From Clostridiales bacterium (GTDB taxonomy: Bacteria; Bacillota; Clostridia; Christensenellales; Pumilibacteraceae): a stretch of DNA of 33,485 bases. The stretch spans positions 1-33,485 of the forward strand of contig DQGD01000003.1 in NCBI GenBank assembly GCA_003533505.1. Direction: 5' to 3'. The number at the start of each line of letters is the position of its first letter. Positions within the stretch are counted from its first letter, which is position 1. A program made the position numbers and the translations under genes. Below, in pieces: positions 23,854 to 32,281 of the stretch. Under the pieces are notes generated by a model. That model saw only the letters and a program-made list of their open reading frames with translations. It had not been told where the DNA came from and did not search any database.

Positions 23854-26800
23854 TCAAAGTTCGCCCGATTTCAGCCGCGCTTTGATTTTTTCCAGCTTGT
23901 CCTGTTCGGCGTCGAAAAACCGCCTCTCGCGGAACGAGTATATGCTCGCTTTTGTCACGCGCATGCCGGTGATTTCCTCGGCTGCGAGCGAATACGCCGC
24001 GAGCTGAACGTCGTAGGCTCCCGACAGAATTGTTGACGTTTTCGACGTTTTATAATCGATAATTTCGCAGGTATTTCCGTCGGTTACGAGAAGGTCGATT
24101 ACGCCCTGCACCAGCGTGCCGCCGGGATTGTAGACGAACTGCTTTTCGCGGTAGATTTTCCTCTCGCCCACGCGCTCGCGGATTGTTTCGAACGCCGCCG
24201 TAAACTCGCCTTCGTCGACGAGCGCAAACGACGGTTCGGTTTCGCGGAGCTTATTCGCCGCCGCCGAAGCGCAAAGCGAATAGTCGGCTTTTTCCATAGC
24301 CCTGTGGTAGGCGTTGCCCTTTATCACCGCGCGGTCGTCGTCCGCTCCCGTCAGGTACTCGGGCTGCTGCTCCTCTTCGTCCCTGCCGATTGCCGTCACG
24401 CTCTTTTTCACGCTGCGGTGAGGCGCGGCGTTTTTCTTCGGCGCGTCGTAGTACTCGCACAGCGCAGCCGTAAACTCTGGGTCGGGCGCCGTGAGTACGG
24501 GTGGCTCCTTTGCCTCGAAGCTCGCCACGCAGTCCTCCGCGCGGTACGTCTTGTGTCCGTAAACGACGTAGACGGGCGCGAGCCAATCGAAAAAGCAGTC
24601 GGCGGACTCGGGGTCGAAGCCGAGCGTGCCCTCGGACAGCTCCTTGACCGTCTTTTCGTCCGCGCTCGCGTAAACGTAAAGCCCCTGCTTTGCGCGAGTC
24701 AGCGCGACGTAAAGAAGCCGCATCGACTCTTCCATAATTCCGCGCCGCTTCCTTAGCCCTGCCGCGAACGTCAGCCTGTTAGTCTTGACGGCGCGCTCGA
24801 GCTCGTCGAAATTCTTCATGCACACGCCGAGTTCGGAGTCGCAAAGCACCTTGCCGTAGGTTTCGCGGACGTTGAATTTATGGTCGGTATCGATTAAAAA
24901 CACGAACGGGAATTCCAGCCCCTTGGAGGCGTGAATGGTCATTATCGACACGGCGTCGGTGGCGGCGGACCTGTCGGCTACCGCTTCGGAAGAGCCGAGA
25001 TAGGCGACGTACTCGCTCACGCTCGAGCCGTACTTTGACGACGCGAGGTGATTGAGGTACGACGTGAGCGCGTCGGTTTTAAGCTCGGGCTCGTCGCCTG
25101 CCGCAACGCGCGGAAACAGCTTTTTTTCGGCGATAAGTCTGCCTATCACCTCGCACGCGGCGTGAGTTCTCGCGTACTCGCGATAACGCGCGGCGAGCGC
25201 GAAGAACGCGGCGAGCTTTTTCGCCGTTTCGTCCGTTTTCTTTGCGGCGTAATCCTCGCAAAGGACGTAAAACCGCTTTTCGGCAGGGTCGCCGCTCATT
25301 CTCACCAGCGCGAGTTCGTCGTCCGTCAGCTCCGCAATCGGCGAGAGCAATACCGCCGCGAGCGCCACGTCGTCCGCGCCGAACACGAGGTACTTCATAA
25401 ACTCGTTGAGCCGCGCGATTTCGGGCACGGAATCGAAGTGCAAGGGGTCGGACAGCGAAACGTTTACCCCTGCTTTTTTGAGCTTTGTATAGACGAGCGC
25501 GGTTTTCGCGCTGCGCGTCGCTGCCAGCACGGCTATATCCCCGTAAAAAACGGGGCGCGTCGTGCCGTCCGGCTGTCTTACGCTTCCGTGTTCCAGAAGC
25601 TCCGCGATGTCGGCAACCACGCGGTTAGCCTCCGCCTCGACGACGCAATAGGTTTCGTTTTGGGCGGCGAGAACGCTGTACACGCCCGTTCTCCCCTCGG
25701 ATTTCGCGCCGAGTTCTATGAGATTGAGCCGTATTTCGCCGCCGCCGAAGCCTGCTCCCGACGTGAGAGCAGCGGTATTGCGGTAGTCGATTTTTCCGAA
25801 GTCCTCCGTCATGAGCGGCGAGAAAACGCGGTTTACGAAGTCCAGAATCTCGCTTGCGCTGCGGAAATTCGCGTTGAGCTCGACGGGCTTTGAAAAGCCG
25901 TAGTCCTCATATCGGGCGTACTTGCCCAAAAATATGTTCGGGTCGCACATTCTGAACGCGTAGATACTCTGCTTGACGTCGCCCACGAGGAACAGCGACG
26001 CGCCGCGCATCGCGGAAATTATGCGCTCTTGGAGCGGATTGACGTCCTGATACTCGTCGACGAATATGTAGCGGTAACGCGCCCTTATCTCGTCCGCGCA
26101 CACGGGGTTTTCCACCAGCCTTACGGTAAGGTGCTCGAGGTCGGCGTAGTCCAGCCGCGCCCTGCGCCGCTTTTCCTCGGCGTACTTCTCTTTCGCGCTC
26201 GCCGTCAGCTCCAAAAGCACGCGCGTAAACGCCTCCGTCCGCGCGTCGGGAAGCGGCATTTCGTCGAACCCGACAAGCCCTTTTTCGGCTTTGAGGTAAT
26301 CTTTTTTCAGTCGATTGTACTCGTCTGCGAGTCCCTTGAACCCGTCGGGAATCCTGCCCGAAGACGTAGGCAAGTTTCCCGGATACTTACCTGAAATTTT
26401 TTCGACAAGCGCCTCGGCGGCTTCGTAGTTGCGCTTAAACCCCGACTGCGAAATGCGCTCCAAAAGCTCCTTGGCACGAGGTAAAAACCTTGCGCTAAGG
26501 CGTTTTCTCGCCTGCTCTGCGATTTCCTCTCCGAGCCCCGGGTTGCGAAGTCCCTCCGTCGCGCCGCCGCTCAGCCACGCCTCGGGGTCGGACTGCGCCT
26601 CCGAGTAGTGGTACAAGTCGCGCACCAGCTTTTTCAGCGCGGTATCCTTTCGCCCCGACAGCATGACGTCGTACAGCGCCGAAAAGTCGTCGTCGGCACT
26701 CGTTATTCGCTGCTCGACAGCTTCGTCAATCGCTTCCGCGAGCATTACGCTCGCCTCCTCTTCGTCCGCGATTTCAAACGCAGGGTCGGCGCCCACGACG

Positions 26801-27135
26801 TAAAAATAATTGCGGATAAGCCGCTGGCACCAGCTGTGCAGCGTGCTTATTTCGGCGGTGGGCAGCAGCGTGAGTTCGCGCTCGGCAACCGCCGAAAACT
26901 CGGTACCGTCGCCCACGCGCCGCAGCAGCGCGTTTTGCAGTTTGTCGCGCATGTCTGCCGCCGCCGAACGCGTAAACGTGCACACGACCATGTTTTCGAG
27001 CGACGCGCCCTCTTTTATCAGCGACAGGATTCGCTCAATCATAACCGTGGTTTTGCCGCTGCCTGCCGAAGCCGACACCAGCAAATTACGCTCGCGCGAG
27101 GTTATCGCCTGATTTTGTTCCTTTGTAAAACTCAT
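23854..27135 (-). CDS. addA: AddA helicase-nuclease subunit
   Basis: A 1093-residue UvrD-type helicase with a C-terminal RecB-family nuclease; with AddB it resects double-strand breaks for RecA. Walker A SASAGSGKTT (21-30), Walker B region FVDEYQD, late helicase motifs MTIHASKGLEFPFVFL and LLYVALTRAKQGLYVY are all present. The nuclease domain shows NAYHRAME, VQGVIDLL and EIIDYKTSK. Somewhat shorter than B. subtilis AddA (about 1230). The frame is open 33 codons further upstream, but that extension lies inside addB; ATG 27135 overlaps the addB stop by four bases (ATGA) and begins the conserved N-terminus (SFTKEQNQAI). Confidence 0.95.
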   Translation of the reverse strand: MSFTKEQNQAITSRERNLLVSASAGSGKTTVMIERILSLIKEGASLENMVVCTFTRSAAADMRDKLQNALLRRVGDGTEFSAVAERELTLLPTAEISTLHSWCQRLIRNYFYVVGADPAFEIADEEEASVMLAEAIDEAVEQRITSADDDFSALYDVMLSGRKDTALKKLVRDLYHYSEAQSDPEAWLSGGATEGLRNPGLGEEIAEQARKRLSARFLPRAKELLERISQSGFKRNYEAAEALVEKISGKYPGNLPTSSGRIPDGFKGLADEYNRLKKDYLKAEKGLVGFDEMPLPDARTEAFTRVLLELTASAKEKYAEEKRRRARLDYADLEHLTVRLVENPVCADEIRARYRYIFVDEYQDVNPLQERIISAMRGASLFLVGDVKQSIYAFRMCDPNIFLGKYARYEDYGFSKPVELNANFRSASEILDFVNRVFSPLMTEDFGKIDYRNTAALTSGAGFGGGEIRLNLIELGAKSEGRTGVYSVLAAQNETYCVVEAEANRVVADIAELLEHGSVRQPDGTTRPVFYGDIAVLAATRSAKTALVYTKLKKAGVNVSLSDPLHFDSVPEIARLNEFMKYLVFGADDVALAAVLLSPIAELTDDELALVRMSGDPAEKRFYVLCEDYAAKKTDETAKKLAAFFALAARYREYARTHAACEVIGRLIAEKKLFPRVAAGDEPELKTDALTSYLNHLASSKYGSSVSEYVAYLGSSEAVADRSAATDAVSIMTIHASKGLEFPFVFLIDTDHKFNVRETYGKVLCDSELGVCMKNFDELERAVKTNRLTFAAGLRKRRGIMEESMRLLYVALTRAKQGLYVYASADEKTVKELSEGTLGFDPESADCFFDWLAPVYVVYGHKTYRAEDCVASFEAKEPPVLTAPDPEFTAALCEYYDAPKKNAAPHRSVKKSVTAIGRDEEEQQPEYLTGADDDRAVIKGNAYHRAMEKADYSLCASAAANKLRETEPSFALVDEGEFTAAFETIRERVGERKIYREKQFVYNPGGTLVQGVIDLLVTDGNTCEIIDYKTSKTSTILSGAYDVQLAAYSLAAEEITGMRVTKASIYSFRERRFFDAEQDKLEKIKARLKSGEL

Positions 27136-30074
27136 TTCGTCACCGCCGCGATAATATCTTCTTTCTTGGCTCCGCTCGCGCTTCTGCCCGTAACCTCCGC
27201 GCCGCAAGCCGCCGCGTAGTCGCAATAGTCGCACGCGCGCGTTCTCCCCGACGACACGGGCGAAGCGGCTATGCTGCCGCCCAGAATTTCCGTCGCGGCT
27301 TCGTCCGCAACCGCCACCGCATAATCGGCAGCCGCGATAAGTTCGTCTTCGGTGCAGGCGTGCGTGTTTCTGCCGCTCACCGTCGCCTCGCCGTTCTTGT
27401 CCGTCTTGACTATCGCTTCGATAACCTTACTCTTCTCCTCGTTCGCGATATTTCCGTCCATGGCTTTCAGCATTTCGGGCGAGCAATCGAACGCGCCTTT
27501 CAGCCGATGGTCGTAATCGTCGTCGCTCCACCTGACCGAGAACGGGAAGTAGAAAAAGCCCGCCGGGCGAAGTCCGTTTTCCTTCATCACGCGCGCGTAA
27601 ATCATGAGCTGTATTTTCTTTCCGAAGTACAGCTCGCTCCAGGAAAATTCTATCGCGCCCGTCTTGTAATCGATAACCCTCGCTCTGTCGCCGGACACGT
27701 CGATTCTGTCGATGTCACCAATAAGCCTTACGCCCGAGCGCGGCAGCGTGACGCCTTTGAGCGCGGAGTCCTCGCGCCCGAACGAAGCCTCGGTGGCGTA
27801 GGGGCGGAACGCGCCTGCCGACACCTGCCCGGCGGCTATCCGGCACAGCAGGACAGCTTCGGTCTTTAGCCTGAGAAACATGCGCTCGTTCTCTTTCAGC
27901 CTGTACTTTATAAACGTTTCTTTCTCTTTTTCGGCGGTTCTTTCGACAAAGCTCTCCACGTCGTCGGGCATGCCTTCGCTCACGAAAAGCTCAACCGTCT
28001 TATGCAAAAACGTACCCACGTCCAGCGGCGTGACAACGCCGTCGTCGGCTTTCTTTATTTTCAGTCCGTACTTAAAAAAGTACTTGTACGGGCACTCGAA
28101 ATAGGTCTGAAGCGCGCTGACCGACGTCACCCTGCCTCTTAAAAACGGTATGCGGTCGGGGCTGAGCCGCGTCGGGCGCGTTTGCCGCCGCGCCGCCGTC
28201 CCGAGTTCGCCCGAAGCCGCGCCCAGCGAGCCCGAGTACGCAAGCCCGGGATTTTTCATCAGCGTTTCAAACGCAATCGAGCGCGAGCCGGTAAGCCTTG
28301 CGACAGATTTTGCGTCGGTGAGCGAAGCCAGCGCGTTTTCGTAGTCCTCGGTCGAGCGTTCGGCTATGCCGTTTTTCGCCAGCAGCAATTTAAGGTCGAA
28401 CGACGGTTTCATGCCGCCCTCGTCGCGATAGGTGATAAACAGCCTGTCTGCGGCTTTGAGAAAATGCCACAGCTCGCCCCGGCACAGCGCGTTCTTTTCC
28501 GCGGTGCACGGCTCGACTTTCATCGAGTACGCGCCCAGCTTCGCCGCGTCCGCGTCGGTCAACAGTCCGTCGTCGCGGTTTACGGGCGGAATTTCGCCGT
28601 CGTTGAAGCCCACGACGATTGCGTACTTTATTCTTTGTCCGCGGTACTGCGACAGCGCGCCTATCTGCACTACGTCCGAGCGGTTGGGGACGAGCGACAC
28701 TTCCGTGCCCTCGAAAATCTCGCGGAGCACGTCCGCCGCCTCCTCGGGAGTAGCCGCGCCGCCTCCGTTCATTTCGCCGTAAAGCTCAATTAACCCGACG
28801 GCTTTTTCATAAACGCCGCCATAGTTCCTGCCCTCCTCGTCCGCCGCCGAAATCGCCTCGGTGACAGCCGCCGCGCCGCACTTTTCCAGCGCGGCAAGCA
28901 GCTTGGTTTTCATCGCGGTTGCAGACGAAAAGCAGCCGTCCATCGAGCCCAGAACGTCCATAAGCCGCGCTCTCGCGCGCTCGGCGCCCTCAAGGGCGTC
29001 GGGTTCGCAGTCGGGGAAACCGCCGAACTCCCTCGTAAAGCCGATATAATCCACGCAATACCTGTTGACGTAGCACCTGAAAAGGTCAGCGTCGCGAGCC
29101 GTAATGCCCGTGTACGCGTTGACGCTCAGCGCAAGCATGTCTGCGGTGCGGTATTTTTTTCTCACGCATTCGAGCGCGCCGAACACGAACCTCGCAAGCT
29201 CGGTGCCGGCAAGCGGAAGCTTCTCGCCCGTATAGTACGGTATTTCGAATTCGTCGAAAATCCGTTTCGCCGCGTGGTACTCGCCGCTCGCGTCGACAAT
29301 CGCCACGTCGTCGTACCTGCCGCCGTCGTAAACGTAGCTCGCGATGCGTTTCGCCGCCTCTTTGTACTCGGAAACGCGGTCGCGGCACTTCACGACGACT
29401 GTATTCGCGCTCACCGAATAACCCTCGGGCGGCGCGGCTTCCACTATCGTCAGCGAGCGCGCGCTTCTCTCGATTATACCCAACAGCCGCTTTACCTCGG
29501 CGGAAAGCTTGTCGTACAGCGTGACGTACACGTTTGCGTCGCGAAAAGCGTCGGTTTTCTCTATTATTTCGCCCAGCAGCCTGTTCCTGCCCGCCGCGTC
29601 GACGTACCTGCCATCGATTTCGCGAAGATACTCGCGGTAAAGCACGGCAAGGTCGCGCGACTTCCGCATGTCTTCCGCCGCCTCGAGGTCGCTAGGGCTC
29701 ACCGCGCACGCCCGAAGCGTGTTCAGCGCGTCGTACAATTTAACCGCAAAGCCCGTCCTTAAACACGAGCGCGAATAGCAGCCGAGCTCGTCGGCGTGCT
29801 CGCGACACACTTTTTTCAGCAACATCAACGCGCCCTGTTTGGACAGCGCGACGCGTTCGCCGCCGGCGTTGAGCCGCGTGTAAAGGCGGTTGAATGTGGT
29901 GACTTCCACGTCGAACGCGCCCTTGCCGCGCGAAAACAGCCGTTTCTCCAGCGCGAACGTGTACACGTCGGGGACGATGACTATATTGTTTACGTCGAGG
30001 CTCGGCTTGCGCGCTTCGATAATATTAACAACGCGGTCGAGCGCGTCCGTATAGGATTTTTCGGTAATAATCAT
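27132..30074 (-). CDS. addB: AddB helicase-like nuclease subunit
   Basis: About 980 residues. The C-terminal nuclease has ECPYKYFFKYGLK, GDIDRID, RVIDYKTG, and a CDYCDYAAAC cluster, which with the earlier Cys gives the four ligands of the AddB [4Fe-4S] cluster. The N-terminus aligns with clostridial AddB (NNIVIVPDVYTFALEKRLF) but shows no GxxxxGKT Walker A, unlike B. subtilis AddB. Start choice: ATG 30074 (MIITEKSY) is exactly 7 bases after the -10 box; ATG 30080 sits against the -10 and a longer open frame to 30209 lacks support. No SD is present. First gene of addBA. Confidence 0.92.
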   Translation of the reverse strand: MIITEKSYTDALDRVVNIIEARKPSLDVNNIVIVPDVYTFALEKRLFSRGKGAFDVEVTTFNRLYTRLNAGGERVALSKQGALMLLKKVCREHADELGCYSRSCLRTGFAVKLYDALNTLRACAVSPSDLEAAEDMRKSRDLAVLYREYLREIDGRYVDAAGRNRLLGEIIEKTDAFRDANVYVTLYDKLSAEVKRLLGIIERSARSLTIVEAAPPEGYSVSANTVVVKCRDRVSEYKEAAKRIASYVYDGGRYDDVAIVDASGEYHAAKRIFDEFEIPYYTGEKLPLAGTELARFVFGALECVRKKYRTADMLALSVNAYTGITARDADLFRCYVNRYCVDYIGFTREFGGFPDCEPDALEGAERARARLMDVLGSMDGCFSSATAMKTKLLAALEKCGAAAVTEAISAADEEGRNYGGVYEKAVGLIELYGEMNGGGAATPEEAADVLREIFEGTEVSLVPNRSDVVQIGALSQYRGQRIKYAIVVGFNDGEIPPVNRDDGLLTDADAAKLGAYSMKVEPCTAEKNALCRGELWHFLKAADRLFITYRDEGGMKPSFDLKLLLAKNGIAERSTEDYENALASLTDAKSVARLTGSRSIAFETLMKNPGLAYSGSLGAASGELGTAARRQTRPTRLSPDRIPFLRGRVTSVSALQTYFECPYKYFFKYGLKIKKADDGVVTPLDVGTFLHKTVELFVSEGMPDDVESFVERTAEKEKETFIKYRLKENERMFLRLKTEAVLLCRIAAGQVSAGAFRPYATEASFGREDSALKGVTLPRSGVRLIGDIDRIDVSGDRARVIDYKTGAIEFSWSELYFGKKIQLMIYARVMKENGLRPAGFFYFPFSVRWSDDDYDHRLKGAFDCSPEMLKAMDGNIANEEKSKVIEAIVKTDKNGEATVSGRNTHACTEDELIAAADYAVAVADEAATEILGGSIAASPVSSGRTRACDYCDYAAACGAEVTGRSASGAKKEDIIAAVTK

Positions 30075-30080
30075 ACACAT

Positions 30081-30109
30081 ATTGTAGCTTTTTTTTCGCG
30101 ATTTTTCAA
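30081..30109 (-). promoter_or_regulatory. Promoter of addBA, start of transcription at the ATG
   Basis: Minus strand: TTGAAA (30104-30109), 17-base spacer, TACAAT (30081-30086). Seven bases beyond is 30074, the A of the second in-frame ATG. Same geometry as the SDR-guaA promoter. Confidence 0.7.
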
Positions 30110-30194
30110 GTAAAATGCGCCACGTTTTGCCGCCGCGCCGCGTTTTTAAGCCGACTGTCCGACTCGCTTTAGTCACAAGCCCCGTCAAAACAGC

Positions 30195-30238
30195 GGCAAA
30201 AACGCGCAAACCGAATCAAACGCTTGCGTAGTTTTGCC
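30195..30238. repeat. Interrupted inverted repeat over the lipoprotein promoter
   Basis: GGCAAAA-ACGC (30195-30205) and GCGT-ag-TTTTGCC (30226-30238) are complementary across a 20-base centre and cover the -35 of the lipoprotein promoter. Could be an operator; unproven. The 250-base gap between addB and the lipoprotein holds no gene. Confidence 0.35.
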
Positions 30239-30252
30239 AGTTGTGATATACT
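30224..30252 (+). promoter_or_regulatory. Promoter of the lipoprotein gene
   Basis: TTGCGT (30224-30229), 17-base spacer, TATACT (30247-30252). Predicted start near 30259, about 76 bases before the ATG. Confidence 0.6.
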
Positions 30253-30334
30253 TATTGCGTTGTCGGGCGGAAAAGCGGCTCTTCGCTCCATCCGGAATCA
30301 GAAAGAAATATATGCCAAAAAAGGTGTTACGTTA

Positions 30335-31300
30335 ATGAAAAGATTACTCAGTCTATTGCTCGCGCTAATCGGCGTGTTCGCTCTTGCTGCGTGCTCGGGA
30401 AACAACGCCACGTCTGCGGCTTTGCCGGACAGCACGGTGCCCTGGGCCGCAGGCAAAACGGATTTTTACGAAAGCTCTACCTATTCCGTCGTCAGAAAGA
30501 CCAAGGACGGAACGGTTGTCGCCACGGGCGAAGCGGTGTTTACCGTGCGCTCGGTCGATGAAAAAGTCACGGAAATCACCGAAACTTTCACTATAACCTA
30601 CAACGATGTCGCGGACGAAGCCGACAGAGGCAAAACAGACGTCATCACTTCCGTTTCGCGCATGAACACCGAGATATTTTCGCCCGTCATGTCCGAAAAA
30701 ACGGTGGAGCTTGCCGACCGCACGGACGTGCGCAACGACAGCTACCGACTGACCGTCGACTACACCGATAAAAAGTCCGAGCTCGTATGGCTGAAAAACG
30801 GCAAGGAAGCTTCGACTATCGACTTTTCGGGCGAAAGCCTTGCGGACGTTTACGACAACGAAACGCTGTACTATGTGCTGCGCGGCTTCAAAGACATAAA
30901 GGCAGGCGGCAGCAGTACGTTCAATCTCGCTAATTTCTTCGATATGCATGTGCGCGGAAACGGCTTCGCGACGACGAGCATGAAGTTCACCTGCGCCGCC
31001 GAGGGCAGCGAGGAAACGCTTAACCTTGCCGACTCCTTCAAGGGCCGCTACGGGCTGGACGAGGTTGCGAGCGTCAAGGCTATCAAGACCTCCGTGTCCA
31101 TAAACGCCACGGAATCGGGCGCTCCCATCGATATTTACTACTCGCTCACTCCGCTGAAAATCGCCGAGAACGAAACCGTAAAGCGTCCGCTCGTCGCCAT
31201 GAAAACCTACGAGTACGACTACTCTACCGCTTCGATTAAGTACACCACCGAGTTTTCTATCTCCGACTACTCGCGCACGCCCCCCGAAACGAACGCTTAA
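30335..31300 (+). CDS. Predicted lipoprotein of unknown function
   Basis: A 321-residue secreted lipoprotein. MKRLLSLLLALIGVFALAAC is a clear lipoprotein signal with lipobox LAAC (Cys20), followed by a short Ser/Asn/Ala linker, so the mature protein is anchored on the outer face of the membrane. The rest is beta-strand-like, with alternating hydrophobic residues and many Thr/Ser/Tyr and charged residues, and no Cys pair or catalytic signature I recognise; a binding or scaffold role is possible but unsupported. ATG 30335 has AAGGTG 8-9 bases upstream; the open frame before it (from 30224) is leader DNA. Single-gene unit with its own promoter and terminator. Confidence 0.8.
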   Translation: MKRLLSLLLALIGVFALAACSGNNATSAALPDSTVPWAAGKTDFYESSTYSVVRKTKDGTVVATGEAVFTVRSVDEKVTEITETFTITYNDVADEADRGKTDVITSVSRMNTEIFSPVMSEKTVELADRTDVRNDSYRLTVDYTDKKSELVWLKNGKEASTIDFSGESLADVYDNETLYYVLRGFKDIKAGGSSTFNLANFFDMHVRGNGFATTSMKFTCAAEGSEETLNLADSFKGRYGLDEVASVKAIKTSVSINATESGAPIDIYYSLTPLKIAENETVKRPLVAMKTYEYDYSTASIKYTTEFSISDYSRTPPETNA

Positions 31301-31335
31301 TCGGCTCGCGCATAACTACAACCGCATATAAATAT

Positions 31336-31374
31336 AAATACCGCAACGGTCAATATCCGTTACGGTATTTTTTA
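31336..31374. terminator. Terminator between the lipoprotein and DUF1836 genes
   Basis: AAATACCG-c-AACGG / CCGTT-a-CGGTATTT (31336-31349, 31357-31370) with a 7-base loop, then TTTT on the plus side; the minus side is T-rich too (TATTTATATTTATA), so it probably serves both convergent genes. Confidence 0.8.
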
Positions 31375-31392
31375 ATATCGCCGATACAGGGG

Positions 31393-32103
31393 TTAATCGT
31401 TTTTGCTCTCGGGCGCGGCTTCCTCCGCTTTGCCGTGGCGTTTTTCGTGCCGCTCGACGGCGGATTCGGCTTTTGCGGACTTCTTCTCCTCCGCGCGCAC
31501 AGCCTTTTCCTCCTCGGCTTTCTGCGCCTCCTTGCGTGCTTCTTCCTCGCGCGCCGAAGCGAGTTTCGCCGTTTCCTCCCTTATCGCGTCGAGCTGAATT
31601 TTAATCAGCTTCTGCGCGTAAAGCTTGGTCGTCAGCGCAAGCATCGACAGCGACAACGGGTCGGCTGTGTCGGAAATATCGAGGTCGGTGAATACTTTTT
31701 CCTGCAACGAGCAGAATTTGTCGTACTTCTCGTCCAGCTTCTCGCCGTAGCCCCCGATAAGCAGCGTTATCTCGCTCATCGACAGCACCTGCTTTAACAG
31801 GCAAATCATTATGAGGTACGCGAGGTGGTCGGCTCCGTACCGCTTCCTCACCGGCGGCGGAATTATCCCCAGCTTTACATAGTTGTTTATCATCGACGAG
31901 GTGATAATCGGCTTGTCGTCGTCGCGGTCGAGCACCTTGAAATACTTGTCGATAATGCTGACAACCTGGTCCATGTACAGTCCCACGTCCGGCAGTTCGT
32001 GAAAACGCGGCAGTTTGAAGCCCCCGATGTCGTCCCTGAAAACCTCGAAATCCTTGAGTATGTCAAAATCTTTGAACTTCGGTATTATCGATGATTCTTC
32101 CAT
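31393..32103 (-). CDS. DUF1836 domain protein with charged C-terminal tail
   Basis: A 236-residue protein. The core (about 30-165) matches DUF1836: LPRFHELPDVGLYMDQVV, then SSMINNYVKLGIIPPPVRKRYG, which resembles a MerR-like winged-helix turn, then HLAYLIMICLLKQVLSMSEI. The family is thought to be DNA-binding. Residues about 175-236 are a Lys/Glu/Ala-rich tail that should form a long charged helix, an unusual addition in my judgement. GGAAAGGA precedes the ATG. It is divergent from degV, with an inverted repeat on the degV promoter that could be its target. It has its own promoter (32147-32175). Confidence 0.85.
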   Translation of the reverse strand: MEESSIIPKFKDFDILKDFEVFRDDIGGFKLPRFHELPDVGLYMDQVVSIIDKYFKVLDRDDDKPIITSSMINNYVKLGIIPPPVRKRYGADHLAYLIMICLLKQVLSMSEITLLIGGYGEKLDEKYDKFCSLQEKVFTDLDISDTADPLSLSMLALTTKLYAQKLIKIQLDAIREETAKLASAREEEARKEAQKAEEEKAVRAEEKKSAKAESAVERHEKRHGKAEEAAPESKND

Positions 32104-32146
32104 GTCCTTTCCTCTCTCGTCCGCGTTAAATTACTCTTACCTCGTA

Positions 32147-32175
32147 ATTGTAACACATTATCCGAAAAATTACAA
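32147..32175 (-). promoter_or_regulatory. Promoter of the DUF1836 gene
   Basis: Minus strand: TTGTAA (32170-32175), 17-base spacer, TACAAT (32147-32152). Leader about 37 bases. Confidence 0.6.
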
Positions 32176-32195
32176 CCGATTATCACATAAATTTC

Positions 32196-32224
32196 TTGAC
32201 ATATTATAAAAAATCAATTATACT
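32196..32224 (+). promoter_or_regulatory. Promoter of degV
   Basis: TTGACA (32196-32201), 17-base spacer, TATACT (32219-32224). Predicted start near 32231, inside the inverted repeat at 32223-32239. Confidence 0.82.
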
Positions 32225-32266
32225 AGTTTTGTAAACTAGATTACGGAATATCAAAAAATCAATTAT
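32208..32266 (+). repeat. 14-bp direct repeat flanking the degV start site
   Basis: AAAAAATCAATTAT occurs identically at 32208-32221 (in the promoter spacer and -10) and 32253-32266 (in the leader, just before AGGAG). Between them lies the CTAGTTT inverted repeat. Confidence 0.55.
32223..32239. promoter_or_regulatory. Operator candidate CTAGTTT-N3-AAACTAG at the degV start site
   Basis: A perfect 7-bp inverted repeat (32223-32229 / 32233-32239) touching the -10 box and covering the predicted +1. A dimeric repressor here would block initiation. Not followed by a U-tract, so not a terminator. Confidence 0.55.
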
Positions 32267-32281
32267 TTAGGAGTTAAAATT

